Assembly (NCBI RefSeq): GCF_001870465.1
Contig: NZ_MDGK01000058.1
Coordinates: forward strand, 151,055-215,054
DNA from: Pseudomonas extremorientalis
GTDB lineage: Bacteria > Pseudomonadota > Gammaproteobacteria > Pseudomonadales > Pseudomonadaceae
DNA: 64,000 nt
Direction of reading: 5' to 3'
Shown here: piece after piece, positions 13,247 to 21,740 of the stretch
How the letters are laid out: each line of letters begins with the position of its first letter
How positions within the stretch are numbered: the first letter of the stretch is position 1
Made by a program: the position numbers and the translations under genes
The notes under the pieces: model-generated
Databases searched by the model: none
Seen by the model: only the letters and a program-made list of their open reading frames with translations
What the model was told of the DNA's origin: nothing

Positions 13247-13270
13247 AAAGCCCCGCACTCGCGGGGCTTT
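13247..13270. terminator. Bidirectional intrinsic terminator between integrase and tRNA-Ser
   Basis: AAAGCCCCGC (13247-13256) and GCGGGGCTTT (13261-13270) form a 10-bp stem with loop ACTC. The T-run on the plus strand is short (TTTCGTTT); on the minus strand the flanking AAAA gives TTTTGTG. It can stop integrase transcripts going right and tRNA transcripts going left. Confidence 0.7.
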
Positions 13271-13281
13271 CGTTTGAATCT

Positions 13282-13372
13282 TGGCGGGAAACCAGGGATT
13301 CGAACCCTGGAGACGCTATTAACGTCCGCCGGTTTTCAAGACCGGTGCATTCAACCACTCTGCCAATTTCCC
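13282..13372 (-). tRNA. tRNA-Ser(UGA), prophage attachment gene
   Basis: On the minus strand the gene reads from GGGAAATTGG to a genomically encoded CCA, 91 nt long. The acceptor stem GGGAAA pairs with TTTCCC. The anticodon loop is CTTGAAA with anticodon TGA, followed by a long variable arm typical of serine tRNAs and a GGTTCGAATCC T-arm. The prophage lies on its 3' side, so the tRNA has been regenerated on integration. Confidence 0.97.
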
Positions 13373-13524
13373 TTGTGCATCACAGGATTATAGTAGCCTA
13401 TCCCGTCTCAGCGGGCGCCATAATACCCGAATGAAACACACTGTCAAACTCTCGCCATAGCTTGTTACAGAGCGTCTGTTATGATCTTTGCGACTGAACG
13501 TTTCAAAACTGAAGGAGTGTCGCC

Positions 13525-14196
13525 ATGCGCGAACAGAATTACGCAGTGAATGGTAACGCGCAGGCTGAGCAGCTTGAAGTCAGCCGCGTGTTGCGCAACA
13601 CCTATGGCTTGCTCGCCCTGACCCTCGCATTCAGCGGCGTGATGGCGTTCGTGGCCCAGCAGATGCGCGTTGGCTACCCGAATATCTTTGTGGTGCTGAT
13701 CGGCTTCTATGGCCTGTTCTTCCTCACCAACAAACTGCGCGACTCTGCGTGGGGCCTGGTGTCGGCATTTGCCCTGACCGGCTTCATGGGCTTTATCCTC
13801 GGCCCGATCCTCAACCGTTACCTCGGCATGGCCGGCGGCGCGGAAGTGGTCAGCTCGGCGTTTGCCATGACGGCGCTCGTGTTTGGTGGTCTGTCGGCCT
13901 ATGTGCTGATCACCCGCAAGGACATGAGCTTCCTGGGTGGTTTCATCACCGTTGGTTTCTTCGTGCTGCTGGCGGCAGTGGTTGCGGGCATGTTCTTCCA
14001 GATCAGCGGGCTGCAACTGGCGATCAGCGCAGGTTTCGTGCTGTTCTCCTCGGTGTGCATCCTGTTCCAGACCAGCGCGATCATCCACGGTGGTGAACGT
14101 AACTACATCATGGCGACCATCAGCCTATATGTATCGATCTACAACCTGTTCATCAGCCTGTTGCAGATCTTCGGCATCATGAGCCGCGATGACTGA
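13525..14196 (+). CDS. yccA: Bax inhibitor-1/YccA family membrane protein
   Basis: This 223-residue inner-membrane protein has about seven hydrophobic segments from residue 28 to the end and the family-type AYVLITRKDMSFLGGF and GGERNYIMATISLYVSIYN regions. In E. coli YccA is a substrate and modulator of the FtsH protease; other family members affect calcium leak. The ATG follows AAGGAG by seven bases. In P. aeruginosa the yccA gene is, as I recall, also beside a tRNA-Ser, so this is the true chromosomal flank of the prophage. A bidirectional terminator (14211-14246) separates it from murB. Confidence 0.9.
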   Translation: MREQNYAVNGNAQAEQLEVSRVLRNTYGLLALTLAFSGVMAFVAQQMRVGYPNIFVVLIGFYGLFFLTNKLRDSAWGLVSAFALTGFMGFILGPILNRYLGMAGGAEVVSSAFAMTALVFGGLSAYVLITRKDMSFLGGFITVGFFVLLAAVVAGMFFQISGLQLAISAGFVLFSSVCILFQTSAIIHGGERNYIMATISLYVSIYNLFISLLQIFGIMSRDD

Positions 14197-14210
14197 TTAC
14201 TTGCCTCAAT

Positions 14211-14246
14211 AAAAATGCCCCGCATCGAAAGATGCGGGGCATTTTT
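14211..14246. terminator. Bidirectional terminator between yccA and murB
   Basis: AAAAATGCCCCGCATC (14211-14226) and GATGCGGGGCATTTTT (14231-14246) form a perfect 16-bp stem with a GAAA loop and T-runs on both strands, serving the convergent yccA and murB units. Confidence 0.92.
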
Positions 14247-14258
14247 GTTTTCAGAAGA

Positions 14259-15278
14259 TCAGTACTGGTTGGGTTCCATTTCCAGATCGACCTTGAAGCG
14301 CTCCAGAATGTCTCGCTGAATGCGGCGGGCCAGGTTGGCAATGTCATGCCCCGAGGCGCCGCCATAGTTGACCAGCACCAGCGCCTGCAGCTTATGCACG
14401 CCGGCGTCTCCCTCACGGAAGCCCTTCCAGCCGGCCTTGTCGATCAGCCAGCCGGCGGCGAGCTTCATCTGCCCGTCAGGTTGCGGGTAGGCCACCAGGT
14501 CCGGATACAGCGCCTGCAGCTCAGCCGCCAGCACCTGAGAGACCAACGGGTTCTTGAAGAAGCTGCCGGCATTGCCAAGCTCCGCCGGATCCGGCAGTTT
14601 TTCACGGCGAATGCTGCAGATGGCACGGCTGACGTCGCTCGGCGTCGCCTCGGTGATCCCCTGCGCCGCCAGGCGCTGCTGCACCGGGCCGTAGTCGAGT
14701 TTCAGGTGGCTGGCGCGGCTGAGGGCGAAGCGCACGCGCAGGATCAGCCAGCGCCCGGTCTCGTGCTTGAACAGGCTGTCACGGTAGGCAAAGTTGCACT
14801 CCTCAAGGCTGAACTCGCGCAGTTCGCCGGTGCGGCGGTCCAGGGCGGTCAGGCCAGCGAATACATCCTTGATCTCGACACCGTAGGCACCGATGTTCTG
14901 CATGGGCGCGGCGCCGACGGTGCCGGGGATCAGGCTGAGGTTTTCCAGGCCACAGAAACCTTGATCCAGGGTCCACAGCACGAAGGGGTGCCAGGCTTCG
15001 CCCGCCTCGGCCTCGACCACCACGTGCAGGCCGTCGTCGTGCAGCACACGAATGCCCTGGGTGGCCATGCGCAGCACCAGCGCCGGAATGTCCTGGGTCA
15101 GCAACAGGTTGCTACCGCCGCCGATCACCAGCAACGGCACATTGTGTGCGGTGGAATAGGTGAGGGCCTCACGCACATCGCTGTCGCTGTGGGCCTCGGC
15201 GAACAGCTGGGCATGCACATCAATGCCAAAACTGTTGAATGGCTTGAGCGATACCTGCGCAAGCACCTGCAAGGTCAT
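14259..15278 (-). CDS. murB: UDP-N-acetylenolpyruvoylglucosamine reductase
   Basis: MurB reduces UDP-GlcNAc-enolpyruvate to UDP-MurNAc with NADPH and FAD in cytoplasmic peptidoglycan synthesis. The 339-residue length is that of the type I enzyme. The FAD-binding segment is PLLVIGGGSNLLLTQDIPAL (about residues 50-69), and IPGTVGAAPMQNIGAYGVEI (about 118-137) is the central signature. The second FAD-domain part NAGSFFKNPLVS carries the catalytic serine. It is the last gene of the leftward cluster, its ATG overlapping the stop of the phosphatase gene by four bases. Confidence 0.96.
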   Translation of the reverse strand: MTLQVLAQVSLKPFNSFGIDVHAQLFAEAHSDSDVREALTYSTAHNVPLLVIGGGSNLLLTQDIPALVLRMATQGIRVLHDDGLHVVVEAEAGEAWHPFVLWTLDQGFCGLENLSLIPGTVGAAPMQNIGAYGVEIKDVFAGLTALDRRTGELREFSLEECNFAYRDSLFKHETGRWLILRVRFALSRASHLKLDYGPVQQRLAAQGITEATPSDVSRAICSIRREKLPDPAELGNAGSFFKNPLVSQVLAAELQALYPDLVAYPQPDGQMKLAAGWLIDKAGWKGFREGDAGVHKLQALVLVNYGGASGHDIANLARRIQRDILERFKVDLEMEPNQY

Positions 15279-15739
15279 AACCGCCCCTTCAATTCGATCA
15301 CCAATAAATCACAGGCCTGTTCGATCAGGTCCAGGACCCGTTCGAAGCCTTGTTCACCTTCGTAGTACGGATCTGGCACTTCGTCCACTTCGGCATCGTA
15401 ACGGCGCAGGAACAGGTCCAGCTCCGCCTTGCCCTGCCCCGGCTGCATCGCCTTGAGGTTGCGCAGGTTGCTGTGATCCATGGCCAGGATCAGGTCATAG
15501 CGCGCAAAATCGGCGCGGGAGACCTGCCGGGCACGCTGGGCCGACAGATCGTAGCCGCGGGCCAACGCCGCACGCTGGCTGCGCTGGTCCGGCGGGTTGC
15601 CGACATGCCACTCACCGGTGCCGGCGGACGCGACATCGACCTGCCCAGTCAGCCCCGCTTCGCGCAGTTTGTGGCGCAGCACGCCTTCTGCGGTGGGCGA
15701 GCGGCAGATATTGCCCAGGCAGACAAACAAAACCTCCAT
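15275..15739 (-). CDS. Low-molecular-weight protein-tyrosine phosphatase
   Basis: This 154-residue phosphatase has the N-terminal P-loop VCLGNICRSP (nucleophile Cys and Arg of the CX5R motif, about residues 6-15). The general-acid loop is VDEVPDPYYEG (about residues 118-128). In bacteria such enzymes dephosphorylate tyrosine kinases of envelope polysaccharide pathways. The gene lies between kdsB and murB and overlaps both at start and stop, so it is cotranscribed with envelope genes. The substrate here is unknown. Confidence 0.93.
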   Translation of the reverse strand: MEVLFVCLGNICRSPTAEGVLRHKLREAGLTGQVDVASAGTGEWHVGNPPDQRSQRAALARGYDLSAQRARQVSRADFARYDLILAMDHSNLRNLKAMQPGQGKAELDLFLRRYDAEVDEVPDPYYEGEQGFERVLDLIEQACDLLVIELKGRL

Positions 15740-16503
15740 CAGGCCCCCAGCAGGCGACGGACGCGCTCAAGGTCTTCGGGCGTGTCGACACCAGCCGGCG
15801 GCGCTTCCAGTGCATCGCCCACGTGGATGCGCACGCCGTGCCACAGCGCCCGCAGTTGCTCCAGGGATTCGGTGTTTTCCAGCCAGCACGGGCCCCAACT
15901 GACGAAGTCATGCAGGAAACCGGCGCGGTAGGCATAAATGCCGATGTGACGGCGATACGGCACGCCTTCCGGCAGTACATCCGGTTGCTTGGCAAACGCA
16001 TCGCGTGCCCACGGCAGGGTAGAACGGCTGAACGTCAGCGCCAGGCCGTTGATGTCGCTGACCACCTTGACCACATTCGGATTGAACAGGGTCTCGATGT
16101 CTTCGATCGGCTCAGCCAGGGTGGCCATGCGCGCTTCGCCATGGGCGGCCAGGTTGGCGGCCACCTGGTCGATAACGCCGGGCGGGATCAACGGTTCGTC
16201 ACCTTGCACGTTGACCACGATGGCGTCGGGCGCCAGGCCGAGCTTTGTGGCCACTTCAGCCAGGCGGTCGGTGCCGGAGTTGTGGTCTTCACGCGTCAGC
16301 ACCGCCTCGGCGCCGAAGCCTTCGCAGGCCTCGATGATGCGTGGGTCATCGGTGGCCACCACTACGCGCTCGGCGCTGCTTTTGCAGGCCTGTTCCCACA
16401 CCAGCTGGATCATCGGCTTGTTGCCGATCAGTTGCAGCGGTTTGCCCGGCAGGCGGGTCGACGCATAGCGGGAGGGAATGACAACGGTAAAGGCGGTGGT
16501 CAT
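15739..16503 (-). CDS. kdsB: 3-deoxy-manno-octulosonate cytidylyltransferase
   Basis: KdsB activates Kdo with CTP to CMP-Kdo for lipopolysaccharide inner core synthesis. The 254-residue protein has the signature VIPSRYASTRLPGKPL at residues 8-23, the metal-binding VNVQGDEPLI (about 98-107) and the family motif VDTPEDLERV near the C-terminus. Its ATG overlaps the stop of the Trm112-family gene by four bases. It is part of the lpxK-trm112-kdsB-phosphatase-murB run. Confidence 0.96.
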   Translation of the reverse strand: MTTAFTVVIPSRYASTRLPGKPLQLIGNKPMIQLVWEQACKSSAERVVVATDDPRIIEACEGFGAEAVLTREDHNSGTDRLAEVATKLGLAPDAIVVNVQGDEPLIPPGVIDQVAANLAAHGEARMATLAEPIEDIETLFNPNVVKVVSDINGLALTFSRSTLPWARDAFAKQPDVLPEGVPYRRHIGIYAYRAGFLHDFVSWGPCWLENTESLEQLRALWHGVRIHVGDALEAPPAGVDTPEDLERVRRLLGA

Positions 16504-16685
16504 TTATCCAGGCGCTCATCGGTGGTCAGGGTACGGGCTTCGCTTTCCAGCATCACCGGGATGCCATCACGGATCGGGTACGCCAGGCCGGCGCCTTTGC
16601 TGATCAGCTCGGTTTTGTCGGCGCTGAGCTTGAGCGGGCCTTTGCAGATCGGGCAAGCGAGGATGTCGAGCAGTTTGGTGTCCAT
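16500..16685 (-). CDS. Trm112 family protein (YcaR-like)
   Basis: This 61-residue protein begins MDTKLLDILACPICKGPLKL, with the conserved CPIC pair and the downstream LAYPIRDGIPVML motif of the family. Eukaryotic Trm112 activates methyltransferases; the role of the bacterial form is unclear. Its invariable position between lpxK and kdsB in gamma-proteobacteria is seen here too. Only the first cysteine pair is present, so metal binding is doubtful. Confidence 0.9.
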   Translation of the reverse strand: MDTKLLDILACPICKGPLKLSADKTELISKGAGLAYPIRDGIPVMLESEARTLTTDERLDK

Positions 16686-16709
16686 GAGTGTTTCCTGGAA
16701 AAAAGCGGT

Positions 16710-17720
16710 TTAAGGCAAAAGACGGGCAGGCAACAGACGCATCAACTGCGTGTCGAACCAGGCGACGAACGCCGGCGACGGCAGCGCATCCACCGCGAGG
16801 TACCACCAGTCGGGCTGGGCGAAGGCGCGGCACTTCACCGCGTCCTTCTCGGTCATGACCAGCGGCAATGACGGCGTAAAATTCAGGACCTCGGCACTGT
16901 AAGTCGCGTGGTCGGCAAACCCATGGGGTATCGGCTGCCAGTGTAGCGTTTCAAGGGTGTTGAAGAAACGTTGCGGGTTGCCAATGCCGGCGACCGCATG
17001 CACCTGCTGGCCCGCCGCAAAATGATCCACTGGCCGGCGCTCGCCGGTTTGCAGGTTGACCAGTGCAGTAGGCTGCAAACGAAAGGCAAAGCCGTCCTCG
17101 CGGTCGTCGGCGGCGCCGTTGTACAGCAACGCATCCACACTCTGCAAACGCTCCACCGGTTCGCGCAGCGGCCCCGCCGGCAGGCAGCGACGGTTGCCCA
17201 GGCCACGGGCGGCATCGATCAGCACCAGTTCAAGGTCGCGGGCCAGGCGGTAATGCTGCAGGCCGTCGTCGGAGAGAATCAGGTCCAGAGTGTCGCTGGC
17301 CAGCAGCGCCTTGACCGCACGGCTGCGATCAGGATCGATCATCAAAGGTACGCCGCAGCGCTGCACGATCAATAACGGTTCGTCACCCGCCACCTCGGCG
17401 CTGTGGCTGGCTTCGACCCGCCACGGCAACTGTGGTGGCTTGGCGCCATAACCGCGACTGACCACACCCACACGCAAGCCGCTGCGCCGACAGTGTTCGA
17501 TCAACCACAGGATCAACGGCGTCTTGCCGGTGCCGCCCACGGTAATATTACCGACCACCACCACCGGCACCGGCGCTTGGTAAATATCACCCTCACCCGC
17601 CAGGAACCGTGCGCGCTTGCGCTGCACCACCCGGCGATACAGGGACTCCAACGGCCGCAGTAGCGAAAGTGCCGGATGGCCCTCGTACCAGGCCTTGAGC
17701 AAACGATCGGACATGGCCAT
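16710..17720 (-). CDS. lpxK: Tetraacyldisaccharide 4'-kinase
   Basis: LpxK phosphorylates the lipid A disaccharide precursor at the inner face of the inner membrane. The 336-residue protein has the Walker A motif NITVGGTGKTPLILWL (about residues 57-72) and the conserved VVSRGYG and DDGLQHYRLARDLELVLID segments (catalytic Asp in DDGLQH). One hydrophobic N-terminal stretch may be the membrane anchor. It starts at the stop of the ExbD-type gene (one shared base). An lpxK-exbD-exbB-comEC order is common in pseudomonads. Confidence 0.95.
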   Translation of the reverse strand: MAMSDRLLKAWYEGHPALSLLRPLESLYRRVVQRKRARFLAGEGDIYQAPVPVVVVGNITVGGTGKTPLILWLIEHCRRSGLRVGVVSRGYGAKPPQLPWRVEASHSAEVAGDEPLLIVQRCGVPLMIDPDRSRAVKALLASDTLDLILSDDGLQHYRLARDLELVLIDAARGLGNRRCLPAGPLREPVERLQSVDALLYNGAADDREDGFAFRLQPTALVNLQTGERRPVDHFAAGQQVHAVAGIGNPQRFFNTLETLHWQPIPHGFADHATYSAEVLNFTPSLPLVMTEKDAVKCRAFAQPDWWYLAVDALPSPAFVAWFDTQLMRLLPARLLP

Positions 17721-18148
17721 CAGGGTTGGCTCGCCGCCTCGACGGTGCTCATGCGCAAATGGCTGAAACCGAGCTTGCCGGCAGCGTCCATCGCGGTGAT
17801 CACAGCCTGGTGCTGGGTCTTGCCATCAGCGCTGATGGACAGCGGCAACTGCGTGTCGCCGCCGGACTCTTTCTGCAAGGCTTCCATCAAGCTGGCAAGG
17901 TCGTTTTTCTCCAGCAATTGGTTATTCACCGAAAACACCCCGTCGGCGCTGATGGCGATGTCCAGTTGCTTGACTTGCTGGTCTTCGGCCGGCGAACCGC
18001 TCACGGCTTCCGGCAGGTCGACGCGCAGTTCGGTTTGCCGGGTGAAAGTCGTGGTGACGACAAAAAACAGCAGCAGGATAAACACCACGTCGATCAGCGA
18101 CGCGAGGTTGATATCGACATTTTCCCGTTGCTTGCGGCGAAATTTCAC
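17720..18148 (-). CDS. ExbD/TolR-type biopolymer transport protein
   Basis: This 142-residue protein has a short basic N-terminus and one membrane helix (about residues 14-36, INLASLIDVVFILLLFFVVT). The helix carries the conserved Asp (about residue 19) of the proton path, and a periplasmic domain follows. It forms the energy-transducing complex with the MotA/TolQ/ExbB-type protein encoded just upstream (four-base overlap). TonB is not encoded here, so the energised partner is unknown. The position next to lpxK hints at an envelope function. Confidence 0.92.
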   Translation of the reverse strand: MKFRRKQRENVDINLASLIDVVFILLLFFVVTTTFTRQTELRVDLPEAVSGSPAEDQQVKQLDIAISADGVFSVNNQLLEKNDLASLMEALQKESGGDTQLPLSISADGKTQHQAVITAMDAAGKLGFSHLRMSTVEAASQP

Positions 18149-18780
18149 GCTTTGCCCCCAACCAGGTCCACGTCGCGGTCGCCCTGCACCACTTCCACCA
18201 GCTTGATGGCCTCCTGCTCCATGCCCACCACCAGCTCATCGATGCGGCGTTGCAGGAAACGGTGGAAGAACACCGAAGGAATACCCACCATCAGGCCGGC
18301 CGCCGTAGTGATCAGCGCCTTGGAGATACCACCGGCCAGCACGGCCGCGTTGGTGGTCATGCCGGAGCCCATGAACGAACTGAAAATGTCGATCATGCCC
18401 AACACCGTGCCGAGCAAGCCGAGCAATGGCGCCATGGCGGCGATGGTGCCGAGGGCGTTGATGTAGCGCTCCAGTTCATGAATGACGCGGGCGGCGGCCT
18501 CTTCGATGCACTCCTTCATGATCTCGCGACCATGCTTGGAATTGGCCAGGCCTGCGGCAAGGATCTCACCCAACGGGGAGTTGGCGCGCAGTTCCTTGAG
18601 CTTTTCCTTGTCCAGTTGCTTGTTCTTGATCCAGCCCCAGACCTGCCCCAGCAGATGCTCGGGGGTCACGCGGCTGGCGCGCAGGGTCCACAGGCGTTCG
18701 GCGACGATGCCGAGTGCGGCGATGGAGCTCATGATGATCGGCAACATCATCCAGCCGCCGGATTTGACCAATTCCCACAC
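18145..18780 (-). CDS. MotA/TolQ/ExbB-type proton channel protein
   Basis: This inner-membrane protein of 211 residues starts with GTG at 18780 (GAGGGG nine bases upstream); an ATG ten codons earlier (18810) lacks a good ribosome site. Hydrophobic segments lie at about residues 8-28 (MMLPIIMSSIAALGIVAERL), 110-135 (LGTIAAMAPLLGLLGTVLGM) and 150-175. The conserved family region follows GTVLGMIDIF. Together with the ExbD-type protein it would use the proton gradient to drive an envelope process. Confidence 0.92.
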   Translation of the reverse strand: MWELVKSGGWMMLPIIMSSIAALGIVAERLWTLRASRVTPEHLLGQVWGWIKNKQLDKEKLKELRANSPLGEILAAGLANSKHGREIMKECIEEAAARVIHELERYINALGTIAAMAPLLGLLGTVLGMIDIFSSFMGSGMTTNAAVLAGGISKALITTAAGLMVGIPSVFFHRFLQRRIDELVVGMEQEAIKLVEVVQGDRDVDLVGGKA

Positions 18781-18863
18781 AGTGAATGTCCCCTCGAAAA
18801 AGTGCGCCACTTTACCATATAGGTGCGTCGGCCACAGACCCCATCCGCCGAGGCCTTGAACCC

Positions 18864-21089
18864 CTAGGGTAAGCGCTCGCGCCAGAACCTGCGTTGACTG
18901 CGCGCAACGACCGGTGGCGCGAATGCTCCCAGTTGCACACGCACGGCGCCCTGTTCGGCGCTGTCATACACTTGGCTGCCCAGCCGCTGGTAACGTTCCA
19001 GCACCTGCGGATGGGGATGGCCGAACGCATTGCCGCGCCCCCGCGAGATCAGCACATTACGGGGGGAGAGCCGCTCGACAAACGCCCAGGACGAAGAGCT
19101 GCGACTGCCATGGTGGGGCGCCTGCAGCCACTCGGTGGGCACCGCCAGAGGCGACGCGAGCATGGCCTGTTCGGCTTCGCGGTCGATGTCGCCGGTCAGC
19201 AACAGGCGCTCGCCATTGGCCTGCACCTGCAACACGCAGGACTTTGCGTTACCACTGATAGCACCTGGCCACTGCCAGAGTTCGAACGTTACCCCGTCCC
19301 AGGTCCATCGCTCGCCGCTGACGCAAGGTTGCGTACCGATAAATGCCGGCAACCCATCGGTTTCCCCGCCCACCACGCGCTTGATCGGTATGCTCTTGGC
19401 AATCGCCGCCGCGCCGCCGGCATGATCCGCATCGGCGTGACTGAGCAGCATCAGATCCAATGCCCTCACCCCGAGTTTTCGCAACGACGGCAGCACCACC
19501 CGCGCGCCCAGATCAAAGGTTCCGGTGCGCGGTCCGGCGTCGTAAAGCAATGCATGGTGGCGCGTGCGCAGAATCAGCGACTGCCCCTGCCCCACGTCCA
19601 ACTGCACCACCTCCATCTGCCCGTGGGGCACCAGTTCTCGCGCAGGGAACACTGCCAACAACAGCATCGGCCAGCCTAATACGCGAAACGGCACGCCGTT
19701 GGGCAGCAGTAGCAACACGGCACCCAGCAGACTCACCAGCCAGTAAACCAATGGTACTTGCGCCGGGATCCACGCCGGCATGTGTCCGGCGAGCCACGCC
19801 AGCCCCCTGAACAAACCATCCAGAGCGCCGCCTGCCAGCCACAGAAGACCTTCGCCAATAAATGGCAATGGCAGCAATGCGGTCCCCGATAGCGCCAGCG
19901 GCAACACCACCAGGCTGATCCACGGCACAGCCACCAGGTTGGCCAGCGGTGCGCTCAGGCTGATGGGCAGTCCCAACACCAACAACACCGGAAACAGCCC
20001 AATGGCAATCAGCCACTGCGGTAGGGTCCATGCCTGCCACAGGCTCCACGGCCCCAACCGCCCACCAAACGCCAGAATCAGCACCGCCACCGCCGCAAAC
20101 GACAACCAGAACCCGGGCTGCAAGCTGGCCAACGGCTCCAGCACCAGCACCCCATTGAGCGCCAGCAGCAACGGCCACCACAGCCCCAGATGCCGGAAGC
20201 GCAGCCGCCACACCAACACCAACCCGACCATCACACAAGCCCGTTGCACCGGCACGCCAAACCCTGCGAGCCAGCCGTAGCCCAACGCAGCGCTGAACGC
20301 CAGGCCACACGCCCAGGGCAACCACGGCCAGGTTCGCGGCCAGCAACCGTAGCGGGCCAACCCGGCGATCAGCCCATAGATCAAACCCGCCAGCAAACCG
20401 ATGTGCTGGCCGGAAATGACCAGCAGATGCACGGTGCCCGTGTCCTGCAACACGTGCCAGTCGGCAGCGGCCAACCCTGAGCCGTCGCCCAGTACCAGGG
20501 CAACCAGGCCTGCTTCCCGGCCTTGGGCATCCACCGCCAGCAGGCGCTGACGCACGCTGTCGCGCCAGGCATTGCGGGCCGGCGCCAGGCGCTCGCCATC
20601 CTTGACCGAGCCCGTGGCGCCGATGCGTTGGGCCAACAGCCAGGCTTCCTGATCAAACCCGTGGAAATTCAGCAACCCGGCCGGACGCTTGAGGGTAACC
20701 GCCAGGCGCCAACGTTCACCGCTGCGCACCGGCGGCCCGCCACGCCAGGACACGCGGATGCGTTTGGGTAAGCGGGCATTGCGCGACCGGCTATCGGCCA
20801 GTTCGAAGCGCACACCTTCGCCCGTCTGTCGCGGCAACCCGATCACCCGGCCCTCCAGCCAGCGCGTCTGGCCATCCAGGGCAGGCATCAGACGATCATC
20901 CAGCGCCCACTGTGCGCTGAGGCATGCCCAACTCAGCCCCAGCAGGAAAAACGCCAGTGGGTAGGTACGAAACGGCAACAACATCAACGCCAGCACCGGC
21001 CAGGCAACCAGCCAGCCCATAGGCGGCAACGCCGGCAAAAAACGCAGGGCCAGCAACCCCAGCGCAAACGCGCACATCCCTGTCTTCAT
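18864..21089 (-). CDS. comEC: DNA internalisation channel ComEC/Rec2
   Basis: This 741-residue protein passes single-stranded DNA through the inner membrane in natural transformation. It has an N-terminal membrane section, an OB-like domain (about 60-180), the Competence domain with many helices (about 200-480, starting TGTVHLLVISGQHIGLLAGL) and a C-terminal metallo-beta-lactamase-like domain with the motif LLSHADADHAGG (about residue 558) and TGDIDREAE. The last part would degrade or process the non-transferred strand. It is intact and full length. No other competence genes lie in the window. Confidence 0.93.
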   Translation of the reverse strand: MKTGMCAFALGLLALRFLPALPPMGWLVAWPVLALMLLPFRTYPLAFFLLGLSWACLSAQWALDDRLMPALDGQTRWLEGRVIGLPRQTGEGVRFELADSRSRNARLPKRIRVSWRGGPPVRSGERWRLAVTLKRPAGLLNFHGFDQEAWLLAQRIGATGSVKDGERLAPARNAWRDSVRQRLLAVDAQGREAGLVALVLGDGSGLAAADWHVLQDTGTVHLLVISGQHIGLLAGLIYGLIAGLARYGCWPRTWPWLPWACGLAFSAALGYGWLAGFGVPVQRACVMVGLVLVWRLRFRHLGLWWPLLLALNGVLVLEPLASLQPGFWLSFAAVAVLILAFGGRLGPWSLWQAWTLPQWLIAIGLFPVLLVLGLPISLSAPLANLVAVPWISLVVLPLALSGTALLPLPFIGEGLLWLAGGALDGLFRGLAWLAGHMPAWIPAQVPLVYWLVSLLGAVLLLLPNGVPFRVLGWPMLLLAVFPARELVPHGQMEVVQLDVGQGQSLILRTRHHALLYDAGPRTGTFDLGARVVLPSLRKLGVRALDLMLLSHADADHAGGAAAIAKSIPIKRVVGGETDGLPAFIGTQPCVSGERWTWDGVTFELWQWPGAISGNAKSCVLQVQANGERLLLTGDIDREAEQAMLASPLAVPTEWLQAPHHGSRSSSSWAFVERLSPRNVLISRGRGNAFGHPHPQVLERYQRLGSQVYDSAEQGAVRVQLGAFAPPVVARSQRRFWRERLP

Positions 21090-21224
21090 GAATCATCCTT
21101 TTCAAGTGATCCACTCAGTCTTAGCCGGATGCCCAGGGCGGCCTATGATGTTTTGTCACAAAGTCTGAATTTTCTGTTTATAGAATGCGGGCATACTTGC
21201 CCCTCGAACTGACCTGGATCCCTT

Positions 21225-21740
21225 ATGCCCCGGCGCTTATTCAAACGGTACATGCCCGATCCCACGAGTATCAGGGAACATAAGTCATTACAGTTTCTCG
21301 GCACGTTGCTGCATGACCCGAACCTCTGGCACCTGAACCGACACTCGGTCGCACGCGCAATGGCCGTGGGTTTGTTCGCCGCGTTTATCCCAATCCCCTT
21401 GCAGATGCTGTTAGCCGCGGTCCTGGCGATCACCGTGCGCGGCAACATGCCCATCGCCGTCAGCCTGGTGTGGCTGACCAACCCGATCACCATGCCGGTG
21501 GTCTTTATCTGCACCTACATGACCGGCGCCTGGCTGATGAACGTGCCACCGCGCAGCCTGCCCGACGATCTGACCTGGGAATGGATCAGTGGCCAACTGA
21601 GCACCTTGTGGCAGCCGTTTCTGCTGGGTTCAGTGGTGTTGGGGCTGGTGCTGGGCGCCCTCGCCTATTGCCTGACCATGGGCTACTGGCGCTGGTGGGT
21701 GGCCCACCAGTGGAAAAAGCGCAAACAGCGTCGCGCTTAG
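21225..21740 (+). CDS. DUF2062 membrane protein
   Basis: This 171-residue protein begins MPRRLFKRYMPDPTSIREHK. The conserved DUF2062 core is FAAFIPIPLQMLLAAVLAIT with the TNPITMPVVFICTYMTGAWL segment. Two to three membrane helices are visible (about residues 48-68, 86-107 and 135-155) and the C-terminus is strongly basic. The function is unknown. It converges with the sensor kinase gene, overlapping its stop by four bases, with no terminator visible between them. Confidence 0.9.
   Translation: MPRRLFKRYMPDPTSIREHKSLQFLGTLLHDPNLWHLNRHSVARAMAVGLFAAFIPIPLQMLLAAVLAITVRGNMPIAVSLVWLTNPITMPVVFICTYMTGAWLMNVPPRSLPDDLTWEWISGQLSTLWQPFLLGSVVLGLVLGALAYCLTMGYWRWWVAHQWKKRKQRRA

Noticed and set aside
14232..15365. 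377-codon frame opposite murB
   Set aside because: Shadow of murB; repetitive Gln/Val/Ala text without ribosome site.
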